A stretch of 64,000 nt of DNA, taken from Alteripontixanthobacter maritimus (GTDB lineage Bacteria > Pseudomonadota > Alphaproteobacteria > Sphingomonadales > Sphingomonadaceae). The stretch covers positions 2,303,501 to 2,367,500 of the forward strand of contig NZ_QBKA01000002.1 of NCBI RefSeq assembly GCF_003340475.1. The letters run 5' to 3'. The stretch's first letter is position 1, and every line of letters starts with the position of its first letter. The notes under the pieces were generated by a model, which was not told the DNA's origin, did not search any database, and saw only the letters and a list, made by a program, of their open reading frames with translations. The translations under genes were made by a program, and so were the position numbers. Shown here in pieces: positions 7,968 to 17,271 of the stretch.

Positions 7968-9401
7968 TTACAGAATCTTGTCCAGCGTGTGGATCGCAAC
8001 GCCCACCAGACCGCCCACCAGCGTGCCGTTGATGCGGATGAATTGCAGGTCGCGGCCCACAGCATTTTCGATCCGGGAAGTGATCGTGCTGGCATCCCAG
8101 CGCTTGACCGTTTCCGATACCAGCCGCACGATCTGCTCGCCGTAACGCGTAGTCACGCCGACGGCAGTACGGCGTGCGAAACGGTTGATCTGGCGCTGCA
8201 TTTGCGGATCGTCACGCAGCGCCGCGCCGGCCTCTGCCAGTGCCTCGCCAACCATACCCTTCGACAGGGCATCGGGCTCGCGCGCCAGCCGGATCATGCC
8301 ATGCCGCATCCGCTCCCACACACCCTGCCACCATTCGGCAACCGCCGGATTGTCGAGCAGTTCACGCTTCCACCCCTCCACCTTGGCCTGAAACTCCGGA
8401 TCATGCTGGAGGTCGTTGGCAAGCTGTTCCAGCCCCTCCTGCGCCTTTGCCCGCAATGGGTGTTCCTGATCCACCAGCACTTCGGCAAGCAGGCGGTAGA
8501 GACCGTCCAGCACCGAATTGGCGATCCGCACATCGAGACCCGTAAAGCGCAGCAGGGCGTTGGCACGTTGCTGGATCATGTCACGCAGCAGCTGTTCGTT
8601 ATCTTCCAGCGTCAGCCCGCCCCATTTGACGAAGCTGTCGATCAGCGGAAGGTGCCGCCTGTCGGCCATCATGCTGTCGAGCATCCGGCCAAGCAGCGGC
8701 GCGATTTCCAACCGGTCGAATTGCGTCTTCAGGCCGGTACGGACCTGAGTTCCCAGCCGGTCGGGATCGAGCGATTCCAGAATTTGCGCAAACAACTCCG
8801 CCGCGCCCGCGCCAACTCTCGATCCCAGCGCACCCTTCTGTCCTTCGGCCAGCATCGATCCAACGTTTCCGGCGATATTCATCGCGCCCATCCGCCGCGC
8901 GACCACCGACGGGATGAGGAAGTTGGATTGCAGGAACGCCGCCATTGTATCGGCAATCCGATCCTTGTTTTCAGGAATGATTGCGGTGTGCGGGATCGGC
9001 AGGCCAAGCGGTTTGCGGAACAAGGCGGTCACGGCGAACCAGTCAGCCAGCCCGCCGACCATGGCCGCTTCGGAAAAGGCATGGACGAAACCCCAGAACG
9101 GATGCACCGCCTCCGCCCCGCGTGTGGCGAAGAAGATGCAAGCCATCAGCGCCAACGTCGCCGTGGCTACCATCCGCATTTGCCGACCGGTATCCGGCGG
9201 GTTTGCCAGCGCCACCGCGGCCGCCAGACGTTCGGCATCGAGCCGCACCTGTTCGTCATCGATAAGAGGGCGCGCCCGCATAGTCAGACTATCCCCGGAC
9301 GCCGCCGGGGTTCCCTCACCGGGCAGGCCCTTGCCATGCGTGACTTTGCCGGGCGTGCTCTCGGACGGCGCTCCCCCGGTCGGAATGGGTTTGCGGGTCA
9401 C
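7968..9401 (-). CDS. DUF445 family membrane protein
   Basis: 477 residues from a GTG that overlaps the permease stop (GTGA), implying translational coupling. An ATG at 9281 would remove a 40-residue Gly/Pro/Ser-rich head and is a reasonable alternative. The DUF445 core is recognisable: a hydrophobic segment (MVATATLALMACIFFATRG), then AMVGGLADWFAVTALFRKPLGLPIPHTAIIP, a long helical middle, and a C-terminal segment ending INGTLVGGLVGVAIHTLDKIL. The family is found in many bacteria and has no firm function. Position as the third gene of the efflux operon suggests an accessory envelope role. Confidence 0.85.
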   Translation of the reverse strand: MTRKPIPTGGAPSESTPGKVTHGKGLPGEGTPAASGDSLTMRARPLIDDEQVRLDAERLAAAVALANPPDTGRQMRMVATATLALMACIFFATRGAEAVHPFWGFVHAFSEAAMVGGLADWFAVTALFRKPLGLPIPHTAIIPENKDRIADTMAAFLQSNFLIPSVVARRMGAMNIAGNVGSMLAEGQKGALGSRVGAGAAELFAQILESLDPDRLGTQVRTGLKTQFDRLEIAPLLGRMLDSMMADRRHLPLIDSFVKWGGLTLEDNEQLLRDMIQQRANALLRFTGLDVRIANSVLDGLYRLLAEVLVDQEHPLRAKAQEGLEQLANDLQHDPEFQAKVEGWKRELLDNPAVAEWWQGVWERMRHGMIRLAREPDALSKGMVGEALAEAGAALRDDPQMQRQINRFARRTAVGVTTRYGEQIVRLVSETVKRWDASTITSRIENAVGRDLQFIRINGTLVGGLVGVAIHTLDKIL

Positions 9402-12400
9402 TCGGCAGGCTGGGGGGACCGCGTGGGATCTTCGTAATCGTCGTCACCCGGTTTGAAAGTAAGGAACCGCGTCCGCAGCCACGGACCCAGCCGCCGCTCC
9501 ATTCCGTCGGCCAGACTGAAGCCTGCAGGAACGATCAGCAGCGTAAGCAGCGTCGACAGTATCAGCCCGCCGATCACCACGGTGCCCATCGGTGCGCGGA
9601 ACGCTCCGTCGCCGCTCAGTGAAAGCGCGGTCGGGATCATCCCGGCGGTCATGGCCACGGTGGTCATCACGATCGGCTGCGCGCGTTTGCGCCCGGCCTC
9701 GACGATAGCTTCGTATTTCGGAGTGCCGCGTTCCACTTCCTCGATTGCGAAATCGATCAGCAGGATGGAGTTCTTGGCAACGATACCGAACAGCATCAGC
9801 ACACCGATGAATACCGGCATGGAAACCGGCTGGCCAATCATCCAGATCGCAATCAGCCCGCCAAGTGGGGCGAGGAAGAGAGAGCCCATGTTCACCAGCG
9901 GTGACACAAATCGCCTATAGAGCAGCACCAGCACGGCAAATACCAGCAACACGCCCGCTCCCAGCGCGACCTCGAAACTGTCCATCATTTCCTGCTGCCA
10001 TTGCTGGTCGCCAAACGGCGCGTTGGTCACGCCGGGGGGCAGGTCCTGCATAATGGGCAGCTTGTTGATCGCAGTCACCGCATCGCCCTGGGCCACGCCC
10101 GGCGCGAGATCGGCACCGACGAAAATGCGGCGTTGCTGGTTGTAGCGCTGGATCGCGGTCGGTCCGCTGCCGAAACCGATTTCGGCAATTCGAGACAGCG
10201 GCACGCTGCCGCCGCTGCTGGTCGGTACCGGCAGGTTGGCGATGGAGGACAGGTCGCGCCGCGCCTCCACCGGCAGCCGCACGCGGATCGGCACCTGCCG
10301 GTCCGATAGCGAGAACTTCGCTGCGTTCTGGTCAATATCGCCAATAGTGGCGATGCGGATCGTCTGGCTGAGCGCGGCTGTTGTCACGCCCAAAGACGCC
10401 GCAAGGTCAGCGCGCGGCGTGATGATGATTTCAGGTCGCTGCATGTCGGCTTCGACACGCGGGGCTACTACGCCCGAGACGTCGGCCATCTGTGTGACCA
10501 GCGTGTTGGCGGTTTCTTCCAGCAATTCCGGATCGGAACCGGACAGCATGACCGAAATCGGCCGACCGGTACCGCCGCCTCCACCCTGCCCCTGGAAGCT
10601 GATGCGCGCGTCCGGAATACCTTGCAGCAGCGGCGTCACTTCCCGTTCGAATTCCTGTTGCGATTTTTCGCGGTCTTCGGACAAGGTGATGAACAGCCGC
10701 GCATTGCCTTCACCCACGCTGAGAAGCGCGGCTTCGACTTCGGGGCGCTCGTTCACGATCCGGTCCACACGGTCCGCCACGCGTTCGGTCTGGGCGAGCG
10801 TCGTGCCCGGCACCATTTCGATCCGGATACGGCTGAAATCGCTGTCGAATGTCGGGAAGAACTGCGTCGGCAGATTGATCGCGACCAGGCCGGTCAAAAG
10901 TAGCGCCCCGCCACCGACCCCCATCATCCAGCTACGATGATCGCGCAAACGGGCGCGGAAATGGCCGGCGCGATAGGCGTAGAACCCGCCCAGTTGCTTG
11001 CCCATCAATACCTTCGCCAACACACGCACCACGCTGGCGAGCAGCCAACCGGCGGCGAAGCCAACGACCGCCGCAATCGCCACGCCCAGCAGCATGGAAG
11101 TAAACGCGAAGACGAAGCCGATCAATTGCCCGGCGATATCCGGCAATTCGGCCATCCGCGTCTTCCAGAACGCGATATCGGTGGCTTCTCCTGCTACCTG
11201 ACCCAGCCCGTAAAGCGCCCCGCCGAACGCGGCGAGCGCGCCGGCGCCGATCAGGGTGAACAGCACGGACACCAACGGCCAGTACCACCAGTGCGACCGC
11301 ACAGGCTGCAACGTGTCACGAACGCGGTCTGCGCCGCTACGGTCGAGCGTCCAGCGCAGCAGGCGCTCGTATCGGTCCATCATCGGACCTTCACCATGCG
11401 ATCCGGTGCCCTTGGCCTCGAGGAAATAGGCCGCAACCATCGGCGTTATCATGCGCGCCACGGCGAGGCTCATCAGCACGGATACCACCACCGTCAGGCC
11501 GAAATTCTTGAAGAATTGTCCCGAGACGCCAGGCATCAGGCCGACCGGCAGGAACACTGCCACGATCGAAAATGTGGTCGCTACGACCGGCAGGCCGATC
11601 TCGTCCGCCGCGTCGATACTGGCCTGATAGGCGGATTTGCCCATCCGCATATGGCGCACGATGTTCTCGATCTCGACAATGGCATCATCGACAAGGACAC
11701 CCGCCACCAATCCGAGTGCGAGCAGTGACAACGTGTTGAGCGTAAAGCCCAGCAAATCCATGAACCAGAAGGTCGGTATCGCCGAAAGTGGAATGGCAAG
11801 TGCTGCAATGATGGTCGCGCGCCAATCCCGCAGGAAGAAGAACACCACCACCACCGCCAGAATAGCCCCTTCGATCATCGCCGCGAGCGAGCTTTCATAC
11901 TGCCCCTTTGTATAATCGACCGAAGTGAAAAGCCGGGTGAAGGTGATACCGGGGTTCTCGGCTTCGATCTTGTCCAGTTCGGCCAGCGTCTTGTCATACA
12001 CGGCAACGTCGGAAGCGCCGCGCGCGCGGGTCACACTGAAAGTGACGACCGGCTTGCCCGCGATCTTGCCGATGCGCGTAATCTCGCCATAACTGTCGGA
12101 CACGTCGGCCACGTCGGTCAGCTTGATCGTGCGCCCGCCGCCCAGCGAAATACGCGCCTGCGATAGATCGTAAGCTGTCTTCTCGTTGCCCAGCACGCGC
12201 ACGGACTGGCGCGAACCGGCGATTTCCACGGCGCCGCCTGCCGCATTGACGTTCGTCTGCCGTAGCGCGCCGTTGATCTGGCTGGCCGTGACGCCGAAGC
12301 TCTGCATCCGGCCCGGGTCGAGCGTGACCAGGATTTCGCGGTTCACCCCGCCGCCTCGGCCCACTTCGGCCATGCCTTCGATACTGGTCAGCCGCTTGGT

Positions 12401-12892
12401 GATAGTATCGTCGATGAAATAGCTGAGCTGTTCGAGCGTCAGATTGGGCGCAACCACCGCGAAATAGCCGATTGGTTCGCTGCTGGTCTGCGCCCGGAAA
12501 ACACGAGGTTCAAGAATCCCGTCGGGCAGTTCGCCGCGAATTTGGTCCACTGCCGCCTTCACCTCGTTCACGGCTTGGGCAATGTCGGTCCCGATCTCGA
12601 ACTCGACCATGGTCTGGGTGAACCCCTCGCTGGCCGTGGAATTGAGGTTTTCGACCCCTTCCACGCCCTGCAATGCGGATTCCACGCGCTGGGTAATCTG
12701 GTTCTCGATTTCGACCGGAGCCGCGCCGGGCTGGCTGATACCCACGATGACCATCGGGAATTCGACGTCCGGGTTATCCTGCACTTTCATGCCTGAAAAG
12801 GCCATCAGGCCCGCTATCATCAGGCCCACGAACAGCACGATGGGTACCACCGGGTTGCGGATGGACCATGCGGAAATCTGGCTGAAATCCAT
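9398..12892 (-). CDS. RND efflux transporter permease (AcrB/MexB-type, HAE family)
   Basis: 1164 residues, about 120 longer than usual (near 1040). It has the expected order: TM1 (IRNPVVPIVLFVGLMIAGL), a first porter loop, the TM2-6 block with VLVDDAIVEIENIVRHM (the Asp of the proton relay), a second loop, and the TM7-12 block (GIVAKNSILLIDFA; MTTVAMTAGMIPTAL). Between the halves, residues about 531-640 form an extra segment with at least two added hydrophobic helices (WWYWPLVSVLFTLIGAG; FTSMLLGVAIAAVVGFAAGW). It pumps drugs or other amphiphiles across the outer membrane with the MFP upstream. No outer-membrane channel gene is in this operon. Confidence 0.94.
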   Translation of the reverse strand: MDFSQISAWSIRNPVVPIVLFVGLMIAGLMAFSGMKVQDNPDVEFPMVIVGISQPGAAPVEIENQITQRVESALQGVEGVENLNSTASEGFTQTMVEFEIGTDIAQAVNEVKAAVDQIRGELPDGILEPRVFRAQTSSEPIGYFAVVAPNLTLEQLSYFIDDTITKRLTSIEGMAEVGRGGGVNREILVTLDPGRMQSFGVTASQINGALRQTNVNAAGGAVEIAGSRQSVRVLGNEKTAYDLSQARISLGGGRTIKLTDVADVSDSYGEITRIGKIAGKPVVTFSVTRARGASDVAVYDKTLAELDKIEAENPGITFTRLFTSVDYTKGQYESSLAAMIEGAILAVVVVFFFLRDWRATIIAALAIPLSAIPTFWFMDLLGFTLNTLSLLALGLVAGVLVDDAIVEIENIVRHMRMGKSAYQASIDAADEIGLPVVATTFSIVAVFLPVGLMPGVSGQFFKNFGLTVVVSVLMSLAVARMITPMVAAYFLEAKGTGSHGEGPMMDRYERLLRWTLDRSGADRVRDTLQPVRSHWWYWPLVSVLFTLIGAGALAAFGGALYGLGQVAGEATDIAFWKTRMAELPDIAGQLIGFVFAFTSMLLGVAIAAVVGFAAGWLLASVVRVLAKVLMGKQLGGFYAYRAGHFRARLRDHRSWMMGVGGGALLLTGLVAINLPTQFFPTFDSDFSRIRIEMVPGTTLAQTERVADRVDRIVNERPEVEAALLSVGEGNARLFITLSEDREKSQQEFEREVTPLLQGIPDARISFQGQGGGGGTGRPISVMLSGSDPELLEETANTLVTQMADVSGVVAPRVEADMQRPEIIITPRADLAASLGVTTAALSQTIRIATIGDIDQNAAKFSLSDRQVPIRVRLPVEARRDLSSIANLPVPTSSGGSVPLSRIAEIGFGSGPTAIQRYNQQRRIFVGADLAPGVAQGDAVTAINKLPIMQDLPPGVTNAPFGDQQWQQEMMDSFEVALGAGVLLVFAVLVLLYRRFVSPLVNMGSLFLAPLGGLIAIWMIGQPVSMPVFIGVLMLFGIVAKNSILLIDFAIEEVERGTPKYEAIVEAGRKRAQPIVMTTVAMTAGMIPTALSLSGDGAFRAPMGTVVIGGLILSTLLTLLIVPAGFSLADGMERRLGPWLRTRFLTFKPGDDDYEDPTRSPQPAE

Positions 12893-12903
12893 GACGCGCG
12901 GCC

Positions 12904-14136
12904 CTATTTCTTCAGTGTTTCGGGTTTGACTTCCTGACCGGGGCTCAAGAACCCGGCAGCGCTCATCACAACGCGTTCCCGCCCTGTCAGGCCGGAAGCC
13001 ACAGTGATACCATCCGCCGTCACGTTACCGGTTTCGATATCGCGGCGGGCGACCTTGTTGTCGCTACCCACGATATAGACGTAGCTGCCTTTCGCGTCCG
13101 CCTGGATCGCGCTTTCGGGCAATAGCGGCGCAACCACTGTGCCACTGGAAATGGTCGCTGTGGCGAAGCCGCCGGGACGCAATTCGGGCGAGTATGGCAG
13201 CGAGATGCGCGCCGTACCCTGCCGGTTGGTGGCATCGATCGTCGGCGCGACCTGCCAGATCTGCCCTTCGAATATCGTGTCGGAGCCAACCGGAGTGACC
13301 TGCGCGGTGGCGCCGGTGGAAATACGCGCGAGGTCTGCTTCGCCCAGATCGGCCATCAGTTCCATTTCGCCGCCTCGCGCAATCCGAAACAGCGCGCCCG
13401 AGCCGGCGGAGACGATCTGCCCCGGTTCCACACTGCGTTCCAGCACCAGTCCGGCGGCGGGAGCATAGACGTTGAGTCGGGCGTTCCGCGCGCGTAATTC
13501 GGCAACCTGTGCGCGCGCCACGCGTACCCGCGCGACAGCAGCGTCGCGCGTGGCCCTCAACTGATCGACATCCGCCTTGCTTATGAAGCCGCGGTCGACC
13601 AGCTTCAGCGCCCGGTCGAGATTGGCCTGCGCCAAATTCGCATCGGCCTGCGCCACGTCGATCTGCGCGGCGGCGCTGGCCACTTGCTGGTTCTGTACCG
13701 AGCGATCGATCACTGCCAGCACCTGACCCTGAGACACCCAGTCGCCCGCATCAACCGGCACCGAGACGACCCGGCCGCCTTCACCCGCAATCCCGACCGG
13801 CAATTCACGGCGGGCAGACAAGGTCCCGGTAGTTTCGATCATGCCCTCGACCGTTCCTGCACCCGGTGCGCTGACGGTGACGAGCGGTAGCTGGGCTGCG
13901 GTTTCTTCAGTCGCCTCGCCTCCCCGCAAAATCAGGAACGCCGCGAGTGCAGCGAGCGCCAGCCCGATGGCAATCAGAACGATCATCCCGGTGCGGCGCT
14001 TGCGCGGCCCGCCGACACGGTCATCCTGCAGCACGCCATCGGCATCACGCATGGGTACTGCATCCAGACCCTGACGAGCTGGATTGCGGCTGTTGCCAGG
14101 CTCGTCATGCGGTTCGAGCGGGCTCTCGTAATTCAT
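12904..14136 (-). CDS. RND efflux periplasmic adaptor subunit (membrane fusion protein)
   Basis: 410 residues; GAGG sits 8-12 bases before the ATG. It has a cytoplasmic head of about 48 residues, a single TM anchor (MIVLIAIGLALAALAAFLIL) rather than a lipobox, a biotinyl-lipoyl-like half (VDAGDWVSQGQVLAVID), an alpha-helical hairpin (about residues 145-205), the second lipoyl half (NVYAPAAGLVLERSVEPGQIV) and beta-barrel/membrane-proximal domains. It bridges the permease to an outer-membrane channel. It is the first gene of the operon, 11 bases before the permease. Confidence 0.93.
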   Translation of the reverse strand: MNYESPLEPHDEPGNSRNPARQGLDAVPMRDADGVLQDDRVGGPRKRRTGMIVLIAIGLALAALAAFLILRGGEATEETAAQLPLVTVSAPGAGTVEGMIETTGTLSARRELPVGIAGEGGRVVSVPVDAGDWVSQGQVLAVIDRSVQNQQVASAAAQIDVAQADANLAQANLDRALKLVDRGFISKADVDQLRATRDAAVARVRVARAQVAELRARNARLNVYAPAAGLVLERSVEPGQIVSAGSGALFRIARGGEMELMADLGEADLARISTGATAQVTPVGSDTIFEGQIWQVAPTIDATNRQGTARISLPYSPELRPGGFATATISSGTVVAPLLPESAIQADAKGSYVYIVGSDNKVARRDIETGNVTADGITVASGLTGRERVVMSAAGFLSPGQEVKPETLKK

Positions 14137-14306
14137 GGTTTCGATGCCTCATGGCCGGGCGTTCCGGACGCGCGAAATTCGGAACCACGCTCTACACTGC
14201 ACCGCACAATATCACAACGTGCCGCTCGATAGGGCGCGTATCCATCCGACGGACGGCTTTTCGCTACCGGATGGGTAGCGATCGGTTATTAGGTCAATAG
14301 CAGACG

Positions 14307-14342
14307 AAAAAAGGGCGAGAACAGCCTGTGCCATTCCCGCCC
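14307..14342 (-). terminator. Rho-independent terminator of glsB
   Basis: On the minus strand GGGCGGGAA (14342-14334) pairs with TTCTCGCCC (14321-14313), with one A-C mismatch, and is followed by six T. It lies 45 bases after the glsB stop. Confidence 0.82.
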
Positions 14343-14387
14343 CATCGTTTTATTTCCGGCTAAAGAAGCCGGACGACTATAAATAGT

Positions 14388-14654
14388 TCAGCGAACGCGC
14401 CCACGCTGGACGAGGTTCACGATGCCGAGCAATACGATCGCGCCAACGATGGCGATGATCAGACCGGTCAGGCTGAATTCCTGGATCGACCCGCCAAGAC
14501 CAAATGCTGCGTTGGCGATGACGTTGCCAAGGATCGAACCGATAATGCCGACCACGATATTCCAGAAAATGCCCATCGAGGCATCACGGTTCATGACCAG
14601 GCTTGCCAACCAGCCCGCGACACCACCAACGATAATTGCGATAATCCAGCCCAT
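14388..14654 (-). CDS. GlsB/YeaQ/YmgE family stress membrane protein
   Basis: 88 residues, preceded by a consensus AGGAGG. It is almost entirely hydrophobic: MGWIIAIIVGGVAGWLASLVM, then IFWNIVVGIIGSILGNV and a third helix LTGLIIAIVGAIVLLGIVNL, with Gly-rich spacing typical of the family (Transgly_assoc). The molecular role is unknown, but members are commonly induced by stress. Monocistronic: a terminator follows and an excellent EcfG-type promoter precedes it. Confidence 0.92.
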   Translation of the reverse strand: MGWIIAIIVGGVAGWLASLVMNRDASMGIFWNIVVGIIGSILGNVIANAAFGLGGSIQEFSLTGLIIAIVGAIVLLGIVNLVQRGRVR

Positions 14655-14702
14655 AACTTAAAACCTCCTGTTAAGACCCTTATCCGGGCCGTACCGCATC
14701 AC

Positions 14703-14728
14703 AACGTGCGGTATAGCCAAGGGGTTCC
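14703..14728 (-). promoter_or_regulatory. EcfG-type general stress promoter upstream of glsB
   Basis: Minus strand: GGAAC (14728-14724), a 17-base spacer, CGTT (14706-14703). This is a full match to the alphaproteobacterial EcfG consensus, 48 bases upstream of the glsB ATG and in front of a gene family known for stress induction. The assignment uses motif knowledge; no expression data. Confidence 0.75.
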
Positions 14729-14859
14729 CCGCATTTTTGCCGGAAACCGCCGGAAGGTTAGCAAGGCTTGCGGAAAACACCTAATCCGCGCCGTGCTTTA
14801 GTCTGGCAGGCGTGATCGTATCGACGAGCTTTTCAGATCCTCGTCTTCGGTATCGCTAA

Positions 14860-15159
14860 TCAGTATTTGAGCTGGCGTTCGTAGAGATCGCGGTAATGCT
14901 GGATACGCGTGACGCGCAGGCCCTGCATTCCGGACCGGTCGACCGCCCGCTGCCAGGACGCGAACTCCTCCAGCGTCAGGCCGTAGCGTTCCAGAACCTC
15001 GTCGATGGTCAGCAAGCCGCCATTGACGGCCGCGACCACTTCAGCCTTGCGGCGTACCACCCAGCGGCGCGTTTTGGGCGATGGCAGGTCGTCCAGCGTC
15101 AGCGGCTCCCCTAAGGGACCGATAACTTCGGCCGGACGAATTTTTTGGTTCTCGATCAT
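14860..15159 (-). CDS. sciP: SciP-like CtrA inhibitor (DUF1153)
   Basis: 99 residues. The DUF1153 core is clear: VIGPLGEPLTLDDLPSPKTR, then RWVVRRKAEVVAAVNGGLL, a helix-turn-helix-like block (IDEVLERYGLTLEEFASWQR), and GLRVTRIQHYRD. In Caulobacter SciP binds the master regulator CtrA and blocks its transcriptional activation in G1. Here the ATG overlaps the stop of the upstream small gene by four bases (ATGA), so the two are co-translated. A perfect CtrA box occurs elsewhere in this window (47984-47998). Confidence 0.9.
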   Translation of the reverse strand: MIENQKIRPAEVIGPLGEPLTLDDLPSPKTRRWVVRRKAEVVAAVNGGLLTIDEVLERYGLTLEEFASWQRAVDRSGMQGLRVTRIQHYRDLYERQLKY

Positions 15160-15521
15160 CGTGTCTCTCGTCCGCCTGACGCCGCATCCCGCGCGGCTGG
15201 CACGTTATTATGCCAACAGGGTTTGCCATCGCCTGAAATATCAGGGTTAATACCAGCTTTATCATCCGCGTGATTGTCCTGAAGCCCGCGTGGCTGATCA
15301 GCCGCTGTGCACAACGCGCCGACCTGCATCGCAGCGAAACTTCCCCTCATTGCGGCCGCGTCGGAGCGGAGCATACTTCGCAGTTCACGGGCAGCATCGA
15401 GCCGTGCGGACAATTCACCCCAGCTCACCGCACGCAAGGCGGTGCCATCGCGCCCACCTTCAGCCGGCAACCCCGCGGAACCGGTATTCCGGCCAATCTT
15501 TTCGAATGTCTCGTGCAACAT
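15156..15521 (-). CDS. Hypothetical protein translationally coupled to sciP
   Basis: 121 residues, no family I can name with certainty. The N-terminal half is probably folded (MLHETFEKIG, then VSWGELSARLDAARELRSML, a likely amphipathic helix). The C-terminal half is polar, Asp/Gly/Asn-rich and probably disordered (NPDISGDGK, AARDAASGGRE). The four-base overlap with sciP argues that it is a real gene. It diverges from mnmA. Similar short proteins seem to occur in sphingomonads, but this is memory, not a search. Confidence 0.65.
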   Translation of the reverse strand: MLHETFEKIGRNTGSAGLPAEGGRDGTALRAVSWGELSARLDAARELRSMLRSDAAAMRGSFAAMQVGALCTAADQPRGLQDNHADDKAGINPDISGDGKPCWHNNVPAARDAASGGRETR

Positions 15522-15674
15522 GGCAGTCTTATTAGACCGACTAAGGTCAAGAACAGGTAAAGCCGGAATTTACTTTGCGGTCATTTTTGAAAAACGTGCC
15601 TTGCCGGCTCCCGCGCGGCTCAGTTCATGCAAGCTGGCACTGGCGGCACAGTACCGCTATATGTCGCAGCGTTC

Positions 15675-16853
15675 ATGACAGACGCGTCCACTCTTGAAGC
15701 CGGATTGACGGGCACGCTGGACGCTGCGGCGCTGTTCGATTTACCGCGCGCGGCTGCGGACTGCCGGATCGTGGTCGCGATGTCGGGCGGCGTGGATTCG
15801 TCCGTCGTTGCCGCGCTTGCTGCGGCCACCGGGGCTGAAGTGATCGGCATCACCCTGCAGCTGTATGATTACGGTGCCGCGACCGGGCGCAAGGGCGCTT
15901 GCTGTGCCGGTGACGATATTTCCGATGCGCGCGCCGTGTGCGACAGGCTGGGCATCGCGCATTACGTATTCGACCACGAATCATCGTTCCGCGAAGAAGT
16001 GGTGGAAACTTTCGCCGACGAATATCTCGCAGGCCGCACGCCGGTGCCCTGCATTCGCTGCAACATGGGGCCGAAATTTACCGACCTGCTGCGCATGGCA
16101 CGCGAACTGGACGCCGATTGCCTTGCCACGGGGCACTATGTGAAGCGGGTCGAGGCGAGCGATGGCACCCACCGCCAGCTTCACCGCGCCCATGATCCGG
16201 CGCGCGATCAGTCCTATTTCCTGTTTGCCACCAGCGATGCGCAGCTCGATTACATCCGCTTCCCGCTGGGCGGCCTTCCGAAATCACAGGTGCGCGAATT
16301 GGCGGAGCGGGCGGGGCTGCGCAACGCGGCCAAGCCCGACAGTCAGGACATCTGCTTCGTCCCCGATGGCAATTACGCCGCTATCGTCGAAAAGATGCGG
16401 CCCGAGGGTGGTACTCCGGGCGATATCGTTCATGCGCTGACGGGCGACGTTCTGGGCCAGCACAAAGGTGTGATCCATTATACGGTCGGCCAGCGGCGCG
16501 GGCTTGAGATCGGCGGGCAGCCGGAACCGCTTTATGTGATCGCCATCGATGCTGCATCCCATGCGGTACGGGTCGGGCCAAAGCGCCTGCTCGGCGTGGC
16601 GGCTGCACGGTTGACGCAAACCAACCGGATCGGTCCGATGCCGGAGCTCGGAAAACTGACAGCCAAAGTCCGGTCACTGTCCAAACCGGTACCGGTCGAA
16701 CTGGAAGGTATTCCTGGTGATGGCGCGGCCGTCCTCTTGCGGTTCGCCGCACCCGAATACGGCGTAGCACCCGGACAAGCGGCAGTGCTTTATGACGGCG
16801 AACGGGTGGTTGGCGGCGGCTGGATCGAATCGACCATCGGCATCACGGGTTAG
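15675..16853 (+). CDS. mnmA: tRNA-specific 2-thiouridylase MnmA
   Basis: 392 residues from the ATG at 15675; an in-frame start at 15627 is also possible and neither has a good ribosome site. It carries the PP-loop SGGVDSS, the catalytic Cys pair in [12 protein letters not shown] and [13 protein letters not shown], and the C-terminal beta-barrel with [13 protein letters not shown] and ALPE-like [16 protein letters not shown]. It installs the 2-thio group on U34 of Lys, Glu and Gln tRNAs using sulfur from a relay. The first about 25 residues before RIVVAMSGG are a non-conserved extension. Confidence 0.95.
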   Translation: MTDASTLEAGLTGTLDAAALFDLPRAAADCRIVVAMSGGVDSSVVAALAAATGAEVIGITLQLYDYGAATGRKGACCAGDDISDARAVCDRLGIAHYVFDHESSFREEVVETFADEYLAGRTPVPCIRCNMGPKFTDLLRMARELDADCLATGHYVKRVEASDGTHRQLHRAHDPARDQSYFLFATSDAQLDYIRFPLGGLPKSQVRELAERAGLRNAAKPDSQDICFVPDGNYAAIVEKMRPEGGTPGDIVHALTGDVLGQHKGVIHYTVGQRRGLEIGGQPEPLYVIAIDAASHAVRVGPKRLLGVAAARLTQTNRIGPMPELGKLTAKVRSLSKPVPVELEGIPGDGAAVLLRFAAPEYGVAPGQAAVLYDGERVVGGGWIESTIGITG

Positions 16854-16891
16854 ACCTGCGCAGGACAAACAGGGCCGAGCAGCACGGGCGC

Positions 16892-17260
16892 TTAACCCTC
16901 CCACCGCTCCAGCACGCAGCCATAGCCTTCGCGGTAAGTCGCCGTGGCGCTGGCGATCAGCGGGAAGCGGGCAGTGACGCTTTTGGCGTCCGTATCCTCG
17001 ACCAATGTGACCAGCTCCATGCCGGTGATGCGGTCGGTCTCGCAGCTTTCAAGATCCCGTCCGGCGACGAAGCGGCAGGAGCAGCCAACCCGAGCGGCAT
17101 AGGCCGCCCCAGCAGAGCTGTACCCGGTAATCGGCGCCCGGAACCATACGATTGCCGCTGCCAGCACCAGTACGATAAGCAGCAGCAGCGTCACCCATTT
17201 GCGCGATCCGCCTGCGCTGCGATTTTTTGCGATTGCCAAGCCCAAGCTCCCTTGCGACAC
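16892..17260 (-). CDS. Small membrane-anchored protein of unknown function
   Basis: 122 residues from a GTG at 17260. One TM helix (KWVTLLLLIVLVLAAAIVWF, about residues 21-40) is followed by a periplasmic domain with four or five cysteines (GCSCRF, LESC, GYGC) likely to form disulfides. No known domain is recognised. The start lies only 11 bases from the ATG of the divergent serine hydrolase, so the two share a promoter region and may be functionally linked; its partner is also an envelope protein. Confidence 0.7.
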   Translation of the reverse strand: MSQGSLGLAIAKNRSAGGSRKWVTLLLLIVLVLAAAIVWFRAPITGYSSAGAAYAARVGCSCRFVAGRDLESCETDRITGMELVTLVEDTDAKSVTARFPLIASATATYREGYGCVLERWEG

Positions 17261-17271
17261 ACGGTCCCGTA

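Noticed and set aside
15247-15261. TTAA-N7-TTTA upstream of sciP, a near CtrA box
   Set aside because: One mismatch out of eight; several such near-matches are expected by chance in 64 kb, and it lies inside a coding gene.
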